A stretch of DNA of 64,000 bases from Scandinavium goeteborgense (GCF_003935895.2 NZ_CP054058.1:2771177-2835176), one strand, 5' to 3'; counted from the stretch's first letter, positions 19,837-31,473 are shown. A program made the numbers and translations. Notes: generated from the sequence alone by a model not told the origin.

Positions 19837-20535
19837 TTACATCGGCGATAAGTTAAGGAAGAAGCGCTGCAGCCAGCCCATGTTCTGCGCTTCATTGATG
19901 TAGCCGTTACCGACGTACTCAATGCGGGCGTCAGCCACTTGGGTCGACGGCACGGTGTTGCTGCCGCTGATGGTGCGCGGGTTCACGACGCCAGAGAAAC
20001 GAATGAATTCGGTGCCCTGGTTAATGGCGATTTGTTTCTCGCCCACCACGTGCAGGTTGCCGTTAGCCAGCACCTGATCGACGGTGACCGTCAGCGTTCC
20101 GCTGAAGGTGTTGCTGGCGTTGGCACCGCCTTTACCGTTAAAGGAGTTGCCGCCAGATGCCTCCACATCGGCGCGCGCATTGCCAAACAGGCCCTGCAGA
20201 TAGCGCGGCACGGTGTCGAAGCCGAAATTGGTTTTGCCATCGCGGCTGGCATTCGCCGACGAACTCTTGGATGCGCTGACGTTTTCTTGCAGCTGGATGG
20301 TCAGCGTGTCGCCAATATTGCGCGGGCGTCGGTCTTCGAACAGCGGCTGATAGCCGTAGTTAATCGGCTGGGCGCTCTGGAAAATCGAGCCATTGACCAC
20401 CGGCACCGGGCCAGGAACAGGCTGTGCGGTTGTCGCCCCTTCCACCAGCGGCTTGGAGGGGATCAATGCGCATCCGGACTGTGTCAGGGCCAGGACCACG
20501 AAAAGCGGATAACGAAACGCTGAGGTTTTTTGCAT
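19837..20535 (-). CDS. flgH: Flagellar L-ring lipoprotein
   Basis: Outer-membrane ring of the basal body. 232 residues, lipoprotein signal with lipobox LTQSGC, the lipidated Cys at about residue 22. The mature part is strongly conserved ([40 protein letters not shown]). The start is ATG 20535, 56 nt after flgG, a slightly longer gap than others in the operon. Confidence 0.97.
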   Translation of the reverse strand: MQKTSAFRYPLFVVLALTQSGCALIPSKPLVEGATTAQPVPGPVPVVNGSIFQSAQPINYGYQPLFEDRRPRNIGDTLTIQLQENVSASKSSSANASRDGKTNFGFDTVPRYLQGLFGNARADVEASGGNSFNGKGGANASNTFSGTLTVTVDQVLANGNLHVVGEKQIAINQGTEFIRFSGVVNPRTISGSNTVPSTQVADARIEYVGNGYINEAQNMGWLQRFFLNLSPM

Positions 20536-20591
20536 TGCTTTTTATCTTCTGAATCAAAAATCCGGTGCAGGAAATCTGCACCGGTGACGTC

Positions 20592-22146
<1,555 letters not shown>

Positions 22147-22166
22147 GAAGCCGTCCCGTCAGGCGC

Positions 22167-23423
22167 TTAGCGCAGGTTAACCAGGGTGTTGAGGATCTGA
22201 TCCTGGGTTTTGATGGTCTGCGCGTTCGACTGATAGTTACGCTGCGCGACAATCATGTTCACCAGTTCTTTACTCAGATCGACGTTGGATGCTTCCAGCG
22301 CGCCGTTAGTCAGGGTGCCGAAGTTACCGGTGCCTGCGGTGCCGAGCAGCGCCACGCCGGAAGACTGCGTTGCCGACCAGACGTTATCGCCTTCGGATTG
22401 CAGACCTTCGTTGTTGGCGAAGTTCGCCAGCGTGATTTGGCCCAGCAACTGGGTTTGCTCGTTGGAGTAGTTCCCGACCACGGTGCCGTCGTCGTTAATC
22501 TGGTAGCTCACCAGGTTGCCCGGCTTGTAGCCGTTCTGGTTGGTGGCAACGATGTCGTTCGACCCGGTGTTCTGCTGCATCGAGTTCTGGAAGCTCAGCT
22601 GGAAGTCGCTGGCAGCGGAACCGTTCAGGGAAGCCAGATTGAGGGTAATCTCCGGTTGCGCGCCCGGAACCAATGGCTGCAATACTCCGCCCGCGTTGTA
22701 CTCAGCTACGCCGGTCAAGGTCCCGTTATCGGCAAACTGCATCTGCGCTTGTTTCACCGCAGTTGCACCGGCGACGCTGGAATCTTGAGTGTAAACATCC
22801 CAGTTATTGGCGCTGTTTTTGACGTAATAGATGTTCATGTCGTGGGAGTTACCCAGACTGTCGAACACCGTCACAGTGCCTTTCTTGTTGTAGGTATCCG
22901 CGTTGGTAGAATCGAACGGCGTGGTCGTCGGGGCCGCATCGGTGGAGTTCAGGTTGATTTGCATTGCCGCCGTGGAGGTCGCTTTCGCCGCCATCAGGGT
23001 GTTCGGAATGCTTAAACCCACCGGGTTCGCGCCCTGTTGGATGGTCGGCGGCGTGCCAGTGGCCGGATAGCCGGTCAACTGCAGACCCTGCATGTTCACC
23101 AGATTACGGTTTTCGTCCAGTTTGAACTGGCCGTTACGGCTGTAGTACACGGAGCCGTTGGCATCGGTCATACGGAAGAAGCCGCTCTGGCTGATAGCCA
23201 CGTCGAGCGCACGACCGGTACTGGTGGTGGTGCCGTCGTTAAAGTCCTGGGTGATGCCCGCAACTTTCACGCCAAGGCCGACTTTAGAACCGGCAAACAT
23301 ATCGGCGAACGAGGCGGTACCGGCTTTAAAGCCGTAGGTCGCGGAGTTGGCGATGTTGTTGCCAATCACGTCGAGGTTAGTGGACGCAGCGTTCAGGCCG
23401 CTGACCGCTTGAGAAAAGGCCAT
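22167..23423 (-). CDS. flgE: Flagellar hook protein
   Basis: Builds the universal-joint hook. 418 residues, slightly longer than E. coli FlgE (402); the extra length lies in the variable surface domains. N-terminal motif NNIANSATYGFKAGTASFAD and C-terminal ELVNMIVAQRNYQSNAQTIK are conserved. It follows flgD by 27 nt. Confidence 0.97.
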   Translation of the reverse strand: MAFSQAVSGLNAASTNLDVIGNNIANSATYGFKAGTASFADMFAGSKVGLGVKVAGITQDFNDGTTTSTGRALDVAISQSGFFRMTDANGSVYYSRNGQFKLDENRNLVNMQGLQLTGYPATGTPPTIQQGANPVGLSIPNTLMAAKATSTAAMQINLNSTDAAPTTTPFDSTNADTYNKKGTVTVFDSLGNSHDMNIYYVKNSANNWDVYTQDSSVAGATAVKQAQMQFADNGTLTGVAEYNAGGVLQPLVPGAQPEITLNLASLNGSAASDFQLSFQNSMQQNTGSNDIVATNQNGYKPGNLVSYQINDDGTVVGNYSNEQTQLLGQITLANFANNEGLQSEGDNVWSATQSSGVALLGTAGTGNFGTLTNGALEASNVDLSKELVNMIVAQRNYQSNAQTIKTQDQILNTLVNLR

Positions 23424-23450
23424 GTCTTAACTCCTGATAAGGTTGAAGGC

Positions 23451-24143
23451 TTAAATAATCTGACGAACTTCGTCGAGCGTGGTGGTGCCATACGTTCCGA
23501 GATCCAGCAGATTACCGCTGCTTCCCTTCGTAACCCCTTGCACCAGCGCGAACTTAAGTGGCTGAGCCACCAGCTGTGTGCCGTTGGTGCTGGCGGCAAT
23601 CGAGACGTTATATGCGCCGTCCGGGACGGTAGAGCCATCGGCGGCAGTACCATCCCAGGTAAAGGTGTGAACGCCTGCGGTCAGGCTGCCGAGATCCATC
23701 GTGCGGATCACTTTGCCGCTGGCGTCGGTGACGGTCGCGGTGGCTTTGTCGGCAGCCTGGGTCAGCTCAACGCCAAACGGCGTAGTGCTGGCATTGCCGT
23801 CAGTGTCCGAACCGGCCAGTACCACGGAGCCTGGGATCATCACCCCGTGACCAATCAGCGAGGTGGCCTGTAAAGACTGGCTGTTATCAATTTGTCCGGA
23901 GATAGACCCGAGCGTGGTGTTGAGTTTCTCAATCCCGCTGACGGTGCTGATCTGCGCCAGCTGAGAGGTCAGCTGACTGTTGTCCATTGGGTTGGTCGGG
24001 TCCTGGTTTTTCAGCTGAGCCACCAGCAGCGTCAGGAAGCTGCTTTGCAGGTCCGACGCGTTACTGGTGGTGAGACTGCCACTGGTCGCGGTGGTGGTCG
24101 CGCCGGTGCTGGTCGGGTCATTTACATTCACGGCAATAGACAT
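23451..24143 (-). CDS. flgD: Flagellar hook-capping protein
   Basis: Scaffold cap for hook assembly, discarded on completion. 230 residues. The N-terminal motif FLTLLVAQLKNQDPTNPMDN near 37-56 and the downstream FlgD Ig-like/tudor domains (TFTWDGTAADGSTVPDGAYN) identify it. It follows flgC by 11 nt. Confidence 0.96.
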   Translation of the reverse strand: MSIAVNVNDPTSTGATTTATSGSLTTSNASDLQSSFLTLLVAQLKNQDPTNPMDNSQLTSQLAQISTVSGIEKLNTTLGSISGQIDNSQSLQATSLIGHGVMIPGSVVLAGSDTDGNASTTPFGVELTQAADKATATVTDASGKVIRTMDLGSLTAGVHTFTWDGTAADGSTVPDGAYNVSIAASTNGTQLVAQPLKFALVQGVTKGSSGNLLDLGTYGTTTLDEVRQII

Positions 24144-24154
24144 CGTTTTCTCCG

Positions 24155-24559
24155 TTACTGACCGAGGGTCAGCGTTTTGAGCATCATGCTCTTGACGGTG
24201 TTGAGTACTTCAACGTTGGCCTGGTAGCTGCGGGAAGCAGACATGGTGTTGACCATTTCCTCCACCACATCGACGTTCGGCATCTTCACGTAGCCTTTCG
24301 CGTCCGCCAGCGGATTGCCCGGCTGGTACACCAGCTTGAACGGGTCCTGACTTTCCACCACATCGGCCACTTTTACGCCGCCGGTCGCTGCCCCTGTTGG
24401 CGCATCAACCTGGAACACCACCTGCTTGGCGCGGTACGGCTGACCGTCCGGGCCGGTGACGCTATCGGCGTTGGCGAGGTTACTGGCGGCAACGTTCAGG
24501 CGTTTGGACTGCGCCGTCAGCGCCGAACCGGCAACGTCAAAAATATTCAGTAGAGCCAT
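24155..24559 (-). CDS. flgC: Flagellar proximal rod protein FlgC
   Basis: Proximal rod subunit of 134 residues, the usual length. Motifs: [20 protein letters not shown] near the N-terminus and [20 protein letters not shown] near the C-terminus. It lies 3 nt after flgB. Confidence 0.97.
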   Translation of the reverse strand: MALLNIFDVAGSALTAQSKRLNVAASNLANADSVTGPDGQPYRAKQVVFQVDAPTGAATGGVKVADVVESQDPFKLVYQPGNPLADAKGYVKMPNVDVVEEMVNTMSASRSYQANVEVLNTVKSMMLKTLTLGQ

Positions 24560-24562
24560 GAA

Positions 24563-24976
24563 TTAGTTCCCCTGTAGCACGGTCATCATGCTGCGGATTT
24601 GCCCTCCCAGCACGGTCAGACCGGTCTGGTATTGCAGGCTGTTGTCGGCGAATTGCGTGCGCTCCCGGTCCATATCGACGGTGTTACCGTCCATTGATGG
24701 CTGGTCAGGTACCCGATACATCAGGTCTACAGAAGGGGCGGACATCGCCTGGGCTGGAATATGGCGCTCGGAGGTCAACGTCAGTGACACGCTGCTGGTT
24801 TCCGCGCGCCCGCGATCCATCACTTTTTTCAGTTCTGACGCAAAATCGACATCGCGCGCCTGATACCCCGGGGTATCGGCGTTAGCAATGTTTGAGGCCA
24901 GGATTTCCTGACGCTGGGCGCGCAGGTTCAACGCTTCCTGTTGAAAACGTAGCGCGGCGTCGAGTTTATCGAGCAT
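24563..24976 (-). CDS. flgB: Flagellar proximal rod protein FlgB
   Basis: First gene of the hook-basal body operon; proximal rod subunit of 137 residues. Rod motif [20 protein letters not shown] is near residues 27-46. ATG 24976 has a good GGAGGAGAC upstream. It is divergent from flgA across 160 nt, in which a class II FlhDC-dependent promoter is expected but which I could not localise. Confidence 0.97.
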   Translation of the reverse strand: MLDKLDAALRFQQEALNLRAQRQEILASNIANADTPGYQARDVDFASELKKVMDRGRAETSSVSLTLTSERHIPAQAMSAPSVDLMYRVPDQPSMDGNTVDMDRERTQFADNSLQYQTGLTVLGGQIRSMMTVLQGN

Positions 24977-25136
24977 GTCTCCTCCGCTGATGGCAATAGT
25001 TCATTCAGCGTTCAGATTAATCCCAATTTTGAGCCGCCATCGTCGGAATAAAAGCAAAATGCATCGCTATTTGTTGCGTTGATGTTCTTCGTTGACAGGT
25101 AAAATTCGGCTATTCCCTGACAGACCGGAGTTAGCA
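24977..25136. promoter_or_regulatory. Divergent flgB / flgA promoter region
   Basis: 160-nt AT-rich interval between the divergent flgBCDEFGHIJ and flgAMN units. In E. coli and Salmonella both are FlhDC-activated class II promoters. No sigma-28 consensus is present here, consistent with class II control. Confidence 0.6.
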
Positions 25137-25796
25137 ATGCGAAACCTGAAGAGCACCCTTACGCTGGCGTTTGCGCTCCTGAGCCCGGCGGTCATGGCAC
25201 AGGATCTCACCCAGCAGCTGACGGATTTTTTCAGTCACCGTCTCGCTGGCTTCAGTGATTCAGTGGTGGTAAACGTGCGCAGCCCTGCCTCGCAGCTGCC
25301 GCAGTGTGAACAGCCTGCATTTACCGTGATGGGCAACGTCCGTCTGTGGGGAAATCAGACCGTGGTGGCGCAGTGCGCAACGGAAAAAAAATACATTCAG
25401 GTGATGGTTGAAGCGACGGGAAATTACGTGGTGGCTGCGCAGTCTGTGCCACGCGGTGCGGTCCTGCAACCCGGCAGCGTCACGCTGAAACGTGGGCGTC
25501 TCGACCAGTTGCCGCCGCGCACCATGCTTGATATAAACCAGGCGCAGGATGCGGTGACACTGCGTGACCTGGCACCCGGGCAGGCGATTCAGCTGTCGAT
25601 GTTACGCCAGTCCTGGCGCGTAAAAGCCGGGCAAAAAGTCCAGGTCATTGCCAGTGGCGATGGCTTTAGCGTTAATGGCGAAGGCCAGGCGTTAAACAAT
25701 GCCGCCGTCGCCCAAAACGCGCGTGTCAGAATGCCGTCAGGCCAGGTGGTGAGCGGTCAGGTGGATTCGGATGGGAATATTCTGATTAATCTATAA
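25137..25796 (+). CDS. flgA: Flagellar P-ring assembly chaperone
   Basis: Periplasmic chaperone for FlgI. 219 residues, the E. coli length. Sec signal peptide MRNLKSTLTLAFALLSPAVMA, then an SAF-type domain with LKRGRLDQLPPRTMLDINQA and the well conserved C-terminus VIASGDGFSVNGEGQALNNA. ATG 25137 has GGAG upstream and is preferred to an upstream in-frame codon at 25092. Confidence 0.95.
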   Translation: MRNLKSTLTLAFALLSPAVMAQDLTQQLTDFFSHRLAGFSDSVVVNVRSPASQLPQCEQPAFTVMGNVRLWGNQTVVAQCATEKKYIQVMVEATGNYVVAAQSVPRGAVLQPGSVTLKRGRLDQLPPRTMLDINQAQDAVTLRDLAPGQAIQLSMLRQSWRVKAGQKVQVIASGDGFSVNGEGQALNNAAVAQNARVRMPSGQVVSGQVDSDGNILINL

Positions 25797-25802
25797 TGCA
25801 TA

Positions 25803-25829
25803 TAAAGATTCTGCAGAGCCTGCCGATAA
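25803..25829 (+). promoter_or_regulatory. Sigma-28 (FliA) promoter of flgMN
   Basis: Perfect match to the FliA consensus: TAAA, 15-nt spacer, GCCGATAA, beginning 6 nt after the flgA stop and ending 60 nt before flgM. It gives FliA-driven synthesis of its own anti-sigma factor. Confidence 0.93.
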
Positions 25830-25889
25830 ATAATCAACAAGTGATGATGGCAGGCAGTAACGCCACGAAACCTCGATGAGGACAGGACA

Positions 25890-26186
25890 ATGAGCATTGA
25901 TCGTACATCGCCCCTGAAGCCCGTTAACGCCGTCCAGCCGCGTGAGCCGAACGAAGCCCAGGCGCAGAAAGCCCGTCTGGACACATCGTCGACCGCGAAC
26001 AGCACTAACGTGACGCTGAGCGAAGCGCAATCGAGCCTGATGCAACCGCGCAATAGCGACATTAATATGGAGCGCGTCGAGGCAATGAAAACCGCTATCC
26101 GTAACGGTGAGCTGAAAATGGATACCGGCAAAATTGCCGATTCGTTGATTTCGGATACCCAGAGCTGGCTGCAGCAGAGTAAATAA
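25890..26186 (+). CDS. flgM: Anti-sigma-28 factor
   Basis: Binds and inhibits FliA until the hook is complete, then leaves through the flagellar export channel. 98 residues (E. coli 97). The N-terminus is polar and disordered-looking; the C-terminal half ([25 protein letters not shown]) holds the sigma-binding helices. ATG 25890 follows GATGAGGACAGGACA. flgN follows after 4 nt. Confidence 0.96.
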   Translation: MSIDRTSPLKPVNAVQPREPNEAQAQKARLDTSSTANSTNVTLSEAQSSLMQPRNSDINMERVEAMKTAIRNGELKMDTGKIADSLISDTQSWLQQSK

Positions 26187-26190
26187 CGGT

Positions 26191-26616
26191 ATGAGTAGTC
26201 GTCTGTCAGAAATACTGGATCATATGACAGTCATCCTGAACTCGCTGAAAGAGGTGATGGATGCCGAACAGCAACAGCTCTCCGCGGGCAGCGTAAACAG
26301 TAGCGCCCTGCAGCGTATTACCGAAGAGAAAAGCTCGTTGCTGGCCACGCTGGATTATCTGGAAAAACAGCGCCGCCTGGAGCAGGAAGCGCAGCGCTGT
26401 GCCAATGATGACGTCGCAGAACGCTGGCAGACCATTACTGAAAAGACCCAGCATTTGCGCGACCTCAATCAGCACAACGGCTGGCTACTGGAAGGCCAGA
26501 TTGAGCGTAACCAGCAGGCGTTGCAGGTGCTAAAACCGCATCAGGAACCGACGCTGTACGGTAAAGATGGTCAAACCTCGTCTACCCCACGCGGTGGCAA
26601 GAAGTTCTCCGTTTAA
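26191..26616 (+). CDS. flgN: Export chaperone for FlgK and FlgL
   Basis: Cytoplasmic, largely alpha-helical chaperone that escorts FlgK and FlgL to the export gate. 141 residues; leucine/glutamine-rich helices (LNSLKEVMDAEQQQL) fit the family. It lies 4 nt after flgM and is the last gene of flgAMN. Confidence 0.95.
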   Translation: MSSRLSEILDHMTVILNSLKEVMDAEQQQLSAGSVNSSALQRITEEKSSLLATLDYLEKQRRLEQEAQRCANDDVAERWQTITEKTQHLRDLNQHNGWLLEGQIERNQQALQVLKPHQEPTLYGKDGQTSSTPRGGKKFSV

Positions 26617-26633
26617 TCTTCCCGTCTACAACA

Positions 26634-26680
26634 GCAGGTGGCATTGCCGTGAATCCCGGCCAATGCCCTGCGGTTTGTTT
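26634..26680 (+). terminator. Probable flgAMN terminator
   Basis: Imperfect stem pairing gcagg.gcattg with caatgccctgc, followed by ggtttgtttt. It lies between flgN and convergent murJ. Confidence 0.55.
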
Positions 26681-26704
26681 TAACTCTTGCCTCTGATTGC
26701 CCGT

Positions 26705-28240
26705 TTACGCCGTACGGCGCGCAAACTCTTTCACTCTGAAACCCAGCACCAGCAGCGTGGCGAAGTACGCCACGACACCCGCCACGACGACAACCATCAG
26801 ACGCATAATGCGGAACGGCATAGTGCCCTGAGACCACTCTGGCATGATATACATCATCCCCAACAGCGCCGCAGCCATCACCACAACGGCGACAATCAGG
26901 CGGCTGAGGAAACGGCCCCAGCCCGGTTCCGGGGTGAAGATTTTTTGCTTACGCAGCTGCCAGTAAAGCAGGCTGGCATTCAGGCACGCCGCCAGACCAA
27001 TCGACAGCGAAAGACCGGCGTGTTTCAACGGGCCGATAAACGCCAGGTTCATCAGCTGCGTCATGATGAGGGTAACAATCGCAATCTTGACCGGCGTTTT
27101 GATGTTCTGACGGGAATAGAAGCCCGGAGCCAGGACTTTCAGCACAATCAGCCCCACCAGACCTACTGAGTACGCCACCAGCGCGCGCTGGGTCATCGAC
27201 GCATCAAAGGCGGTGAATTTGCCGTACTGGAACAGCGCCACGGTCAGCGGTTTAGCCAGAATGCCCAGCGCTACCGCGCTCGGAACCGCCAGCAGGAAAC
27301 AAAGGCGCAGGCCCCAGTCCATCAGGCGGTTGTATTCCTGGTGGTTGCCGCTGGCAAAACTTTTGGAGAGCGACGGCAGCAGGATCGTGCCGAGCGCCAC
27401 GCCCAGCACGCCGGACGGGAACTCCATCAGGCGGTCAGCGTAGTACATCCACGATACCGAACCCGAGGCCAGGAACGAGGCGAAAATGGTGTTGATGATC
27501 AGTGAAATCTGGCTGACGGAAACCCCGAGGATCGCCGGGCCCATTTGCTTCACTACCCGCATTGAACCGGCATCTTTCAGGTTAACGCGCGGCAACACCA
27601 GCATGCCGATTTTTTTCAGGTGCGGCAGCTGATAGAACAATTGCAGCACGCCGCCGACGGTGACTGCCCACGCCAGCGCCAGCACCGGTGGATTAAAATA
27701 CGGTGCGGCAAACAGCGCAAAACCGATCATGCTGACATTCAGGAACGTTGGCGCAAAAGCCGGAACCGAGAAGCGGTTCCAGGTATTCAGAATTGCCCCC
27801 ACCAGCGACGCCAGTGAGATAAGCAGAATATACGGGAAGGTAATGCGCAGCAGCTGGCTGGTTAAGGCAAACTTATCCGGCGTATTGGCAAAACCGGGCG
27901 CGGTCAGGGTGATAACCCACGGTGCGGCGATCATCCCGATGACGGTCACCACCGCCAGCGCGAGGGTTAATAACCCGGAGACATACGAGACGAAAACGCG
28001 GGTCGCATCTTCGCCCTGCTTACTTTTGTATTCCGCAAGAATGGGTACGAACGCCTGAGAAAACGCGCCTTCCGCAAAGATGCGGCGCAGCAGGTTTGGC
28101 AGTTTGAACGCCACAAAAAAGGCATCCGTCGCGACTCCCGCCCCAAAAACCCTTGCCACTATGGCATCGCGTGCAAAGCCCAGCACGCGAGAAAACATGG
28201 TCATTGAGCTGACGGCCGCCAGCGATTTTAATAGGTTCAT
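26705..28240 (-). CDS. murJ: Lipid II flippase
   Basis: Moves lipid II across the inner membrane for peptidoglycan synthesis (MOP superfamily, 14 membrane segments). 511 residues from ATG 28240 ([20 protein letters not shown]), exactly the E. coli length; a 6-codon upstream extension is disfavoured. Conserved Arg18 ([11 protein letters not shown]) and the [18 protein letters not shown] segment with functionally important arginines are present. It is separated from mviM by a terminator, so it has its own promoter in the 116-nt gap. Confidence 0.97.
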   Translation of the reverse strand: MNLLKSLAAVSSMTMFSRVLGFARDAIVARVFGAGVATDAFFVAFKLPNLLRRIFAEGAFSQAFVPILAEYKSKQGEDATRVFVSYVSGLLTLALAVVTVIGMIAAPWVITLTAPGFANTPDKFALTSQLLRITFPYILLISLASLVGAILNTWNRFSVPAFAPTFLNVSMIGFALFAAPYFNPPVLALAWAVTVGGVLQLFYQLPHLKKIGMLVLPRVNLKDAGSMRVVKQMGPAILGVSVSQISLIINTIFASFLASGSVSWMYYADRLMEFPSGVLGVALGTILLPSLSKSFASGNHQEYNRLMDWGLRLCFLLAVPSAVALGILAKPLTVALFQYGKFTAFDASMTQRALVAYSVGLVGLIVLKVLAPGFYSRQNIKTPVKIAIVTLIMTQLMNLAFIGPLKHAGLSLSIGLAACLNASLLYWQLRKQKIFTPEPGWGRFLSRLIVAVVVMAAALLGMMYIMPEWSQGTMPFRIMRLMVVVVAGVVAYFATLLVLGFRVKEFARRTA

Positions 28241-28266
28241 TAACGTGTTTTTCCACAACCCTGGAT

Positions 28267-28295
28267 CAAAAACGCCTGTAAGCGAAACAGGCGTT
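28267..28295 (-). terminator. Terminator of the rimJ-yceH-mviM operon
   Basis: Stem aacgcctg/caggcgtt followed on the minus strand by TTTT, 62 nt past the mviM stop and upstream of murJ. Confidence 0.75.
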
Positions 28296-28356
28296 GGAAA
28301 GTGGCGATAGTCTACCTGGATTAGCGGTAATTACTACAGGCAGTTGTTACAGCCTC

Positions 28357-29283
28357 TTACTCAGTCATGGCCTCCTGCCACAGCTTTTCGACAATGCGCT
28401 GGGCGGCGATCGCCTGCTCACCGGCGGTTTGCGGAACCGTCTGATTTTGCACGCATTCGATAAAGTGACGCGCGCAGCCCGCAAAACCTCGCTGTTCGAG
28501 GGTGGTTTGCCAGCCGGATGCCGGACGCACAATCACGCCCGCGCCCCGCTCTTCCCGCCAGTCGCGCATATCGGTAATGTCGATCAGACCGCCGTCGGTC
28601 ACGGCCTGGACCCACTCACGCTGGCTGCCCGCCCGGCGATGCATACTGGTGGTAATTTGCATCTGCGGCAGGCTGAAATGGTGCTCGGCATACAGCATTT
28701 CGCCCTGTTCAGTGGTTTGCAGTAAACCGCCGCTCAGTTGCGGGTTACCGCCCGTCAGCCATAAGGCGGTATCTACGACGTGCAGATAATCATCCAGCAG
28801 GGTGAATCGCAGATCGTTTGGCCCGACGCTGTTGGTCCGGTGCTTGTCCATTCGCAACGATGCGCCATCGGCCAGATTGGCTTTCAGTTCCTGATACAGC
28901 GGCGCAAACCGACGGTTAAAGCCGACCATCAGCGTGAGCTTTTTCTTCTCGGCCAGTTCAATCAGGCGCACCGCATCGCTGAGTTTGTCCGCCAGCGGTT
29001 TATCAACGCAGACGTGAACGCCAGCGTTCAGCAGTTCGCTGACCACTGCATAATGCGTGGCGGTTGAGCTGTGCACGAATACCGCATCGCATTGGGACGC
29101 CAGATGCGCCAGCGAATCCGCCAGTGGAATGCGGTACGTTTCGCACACGCGCTGCGCTTTTTCACGCCCCGGCGACCAGGCCGCCTGTAGCGTCCAGTCT
29201 GTTGCGGCGCTCAGCACCGGCAGCCACGCTTTTTGCGCGATGCCACCGAGGCCCACCACGCCAATTCGAAGTTTCGCGGTCAC
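28357..29283 (-). CDS. mviM: Gfo/Idh/MocA family oxidoreductase MviM
   Basis: NAD(P)-dependent oxidoreductase fold; the physiological substrate is not known. 308 residues. Rossmann motif GVVGLGGIAQKAWLP at 8-22 and the family signature CVDKPLADKL near 92-101 are present. Start is GTG at 29283, 2 nt after the yceH stop, so translation is probably coupled. Confidence 0.93.
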   Translation of the reverse strand: MTAKLRIGVVGLGGIAQKAWLPVLSAATDWTLQAAWSPGREKAQRVCETYRIPLADSLAHLASQCDAVFVHSSTATHYAVVSELLNAGVHVCVDKPLADKLSDAVRLIELAEKKKLTLMVGFNRRFAPLYQELKANLADGASLRMDKHRTNSVGPNDLRFTLLDDYLHVVDTALWLTGGNPQLSGGLLQTTEQGEMLYAEHHFSLPQMQITTSMHRRAGSQREWVQAVTDGGLIDITDMRDWREERGAGVIVRPASGWQTTLEQRGFAGCARHFIECVQNQTVPQTAGEQAIAAQRIVEKLWQEAMTE

Positions 29284-29285
29284 GC

Positions 29286-29933
29286 TTAATCTCCCAGATG
29301 TGCCAGTAAGGAATCGAGGCGCTGCTTGAGTTCTTCAACTTCGCTCTCCAGCGCGTCGACGCGCGCCGCCAGGCTGTGGGTTTCCGGCGTGTCGGCCTCT
29401 GCGCTGACAGCAACGTTTTCAACATCACCGCTAAACAGATGCATAAATCGCTGTTCGCGCTTGCCCGGTTCACGCGGTAAACGCGCCACAAACGGCCCGT
29501 CTTCGCGGTTGCTCAAATTTTCCAGCGCGTTTTCGACTTCGGTCATGTCAGCAAATTCATGCATCCGCTGGCCGCGACTGCGCAGCTCGCCCGGAGTCTG
29601 TGCCCCGCGCAACAGCAAAGTCGTCACCAGCGCCACTTCCGCTGAACTGAGCTTCAAATCGCCAAATTCGGAATTGCAGAACCGCTGTTCGTATTTGGTT
29701 ACCCGGTTGCCAAACCCGCTGACGGTGCGCAGATAATGGCGTTTCACCAGCTGATCGAGTAAGTCCTGCACCTCGTTTTCGCTGAGTGTCATCACCGGCT
29801 CGCGGTTACTTTTCTGATTACAGGCCAGGGTGACGGCGTTGACCGACAACGGATACTGCTCCGGCGTGGTGACCTGCTTTTCCAGCAGGCAGCCAATCAC
29901 ACGCGCTTCGAGCGCCGTTAACTGATACTTCAT
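29286..29933 (-). CDS. yceH: DUF480 family protein YceH
   Basis: 215 residues, the E. coli length; DUF480 winged-helix-like protein of unknown function. The N-terminal [20 protein letters not shown] and [20 protein letters not shown] blocks are characteristic. The C-terminal 30 residues ([20 protein letters not shown]) look like a short coiled coil. It lies between rimJ (9 nt) and mviM (2 nt). Confidence 0.93.
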   Translation of the reverse strand: MKYQLTALEARVIGCLLEKQVTTPEQYPLSVNAVTLACNQKSNREPVMTLSENEVQDLLDQLVKRHYLRTVSGFGNRVTKYEQRFCNSEFGDLKLSSAEVALVTTLLLRGAQTPGELRSRGQRMHEFADMTEVENALENLSNREDGPFVARLPREPGKREQRFMHLFSGDVENVAVSAEADTPETHSLAARVDALESEVEELKQRLDSLLAHLGD

Positions 29934-29942
29934 GATTTCTCC

Positions 29943-30527
29943 TTATCGACCCGCCGTCCACTCACGGGTGGTGAGCGCCGTCAGAACATGGTCCCGCCAC
30001 TGCCCGTCAATCAGCAGATAGTCTTTGGCGAATCCTTCTTTTTCAAATCCGAGCTTGGCCAGCAGCGCGCCGCTGCGCTGATTGTGCGGCATATAGTTGG
30101 CCATAATGCGGTGGATATGCTGGGTGCGCTGCATGTAGCGTATGGCGGAGGTCAGCGCTTCGTACATCAGCCCCTGCCCCTGCCATTTTTCACCGATGGA
30201 ATACCCCAGATAACAGGCATGAAACGAGCCGCGCACCACGTTGGAGAAGTTGGCCACGCCGACAATTTCTTTTTCTTCCGGGTCGAGCAGCACAAAGTAA
30301 AACGCGGAACCCTGCTTGTGAAATTCGTTGATCATCGACAAACGCGCCTGCCAGCCAGAGGGATAGCAATGGCTGTCGTCGCGGACCGGTTCCCAGGGTT
30401 TCAGGAACGTTTTATTTTCCGCGTAATAATCGGCGAGCCGCCAGGCGTCGCGGTCATGGACCAGACGCACCACAAGACGGTCTGTTGTTAAGCGCACTTT
30501 CGGCACGTTACTGCGATAGCCAAACAT
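29943..30527 (-). CDS. rimJ: Ribosomal protein S5 alanine N-acetyltransferase
   Basis: GNAT acetyltransferase that acetylates the N-terminus of S5. 194 residues from ATG 30527 ([20 protein letters not shown]), matching E. coli; the upstream open frame of 40 codons is not conserved. The acetyl-CoA pocket region [20 protein letters not shown] is clear. First gene of rimJ-yceH-mviM. Confidence 0.96.
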   Translation of the reverse strand: MFGYRSNVPKVRLTTDRLVVRLVHDRDAWRLADYYAENKTFLKPWEPVRDDSHCYPSGWQARLSMINEFHKQGSAFYFVLLDPEEKEIVGVANFSNVVRGSFHACYLGYSIGEKWQGQGLMYEALTSAIRYMQRTQHIHRIMANYMPHNQRSGALLAKLGFEKEGFAKDYLLIDGQWRDHVLTALTTREWTAGR

Positions 30528-30845
30528 CTTCCCCCACTCCTTCAAACCGCCATTACCTTCACTATACCTGCCTGTCGCCACCTTGTGAAAACAGCGACAT
30601 ACGTTTTTCTGAGGCACTTCCACTTTTCGATAAATAAACTCTATCAAAATAGTCTTTTGATAAAAAAATATTGTTGCCCGCAGCTCCTAAAAATCAGTGG
30701 ATGGGCTGGGCCGCGCTGATGGTCGAACCCGGTGCCTGATGTTAAGTGTGGTAACAATTCAGCGGATTCTGCTGGTGCGCATTAGGCTGACAGGGCATGC
30801 TGCTTTGTGTCAGGATGAGTCAAAAGCAACATGTTAAGGAAACCC
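30528..30845. other. rimJ-yceB gap where grxB and mdtH are expected; probable mdtH scar
   Basis: 318 nt with no intact gene. In E. coli mdtH and grxB lie here. On the plus strand 30696-30723 reads QWMGWAALMV, close to MdtH residues around 39-49 (QMGWAAVMV), in the orientation and relative position expected for mdtH, then ends at TGA (30738-30740). The rest is promoter DNA for rimJ and yceB. Confidence 0.5.
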
Positions 30846-31406
30846 ATGAAAAAGTTGTTGATGGTCGCCGCACTGACTGTGAGCGTCCTGCTGGTAGGCT
30901 GCAACCAGCTCACGCAGTACACCGTGAGTGAGCAAGAAATTAATCAGGCGCTGCAAAAGCGAAACAATTTCTCGAAAGATATTGGCCTGCCGGGCGTGGC
31001 TGACGCACACATTGTGCTGACTAACCTTTCCAGCGCCATTGGCCGCGAAGAACCGAATAAAATCACGCTTACCGGCGTCGCGAACCTCGATATGAGCTCG
31101 CTGTTTGGTAATCAGAAAGCAACGATTAACCTGAAGCTGAAAGCGCTGCCGGTCTTTAATAAAGAAAAAGGCGCTATCTTCCTGCAGGAAATGGAAGTGG
31201 TCGATGCAAAAGTGGAGCCGGAGAAGATGCAGTCGGTGGTGCAAACCATGATGCCGTATCTGAACCAGTCTCTGCGGAGTTACTTCAACAAGCAACCGGC
31301 CTACGTTCTGCGTGAAGACGCAAGCGAAGGCGAGGCGCTGGCGAAGAAATACGCCAAAGGCATTGAAGTGAAACCGGGCGAGATTGTCATTCCTCTGACT
31401 GACTAA
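30846..31406 (+). CDS. yceB: DUF1439 lipoprotein YceB
   Basis: 186-residue predicted lipoprotein with lipobox VLLVGC (Cys near residue 19) after a short hydrophobic signal MKKLLMVAALTVSVLLV. The DUF1439 fold resembles lipid-binding tubular proteins; its function is not known. ATG 30846 has AAGGAAACCC upstream; an in-frame codon at 30831 is less likely. Confidence 0.93.
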   Translation: MKKLLMVAALTVSVLLVGCNQLTQYTVSEQEINQALQKRNNFSKDIGLPGVADAHIVLTNLSSAIGREEPNKITLTGVANLDMSSLFGNQKATINLKLKALPVFNKEKGAIFLQEMEVVDAKVEPEKMQSVVQTMMPYLNQSLRSYFNKQPAYVLREDASEGEALAKKYAKGIEVKPGEIVIPLTD

Positions 31407-31430
31407 TCGAATCGGGGACCGATCTCGAAG

Positions 31431-31457
31431 CGGGCGCAAATAGCGCCCGTTTTTTTT
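31431..31457 (+). terminator. Terminator after yceB
   Basis: Perfect 7-bp stem cgggcgc/gcgcccg followed by eight T residues. Confidence 0.9.
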
Positions 31458-31473
31458 ACGGAAAGGAGTGCAA

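Noticed and set aside
23037..23873. 278-residue plus-strand ORF opposite flgE/flgD
   Set aside because: Antisense shadow spanning two real genes; Gly/Val/His-rich low complexity.
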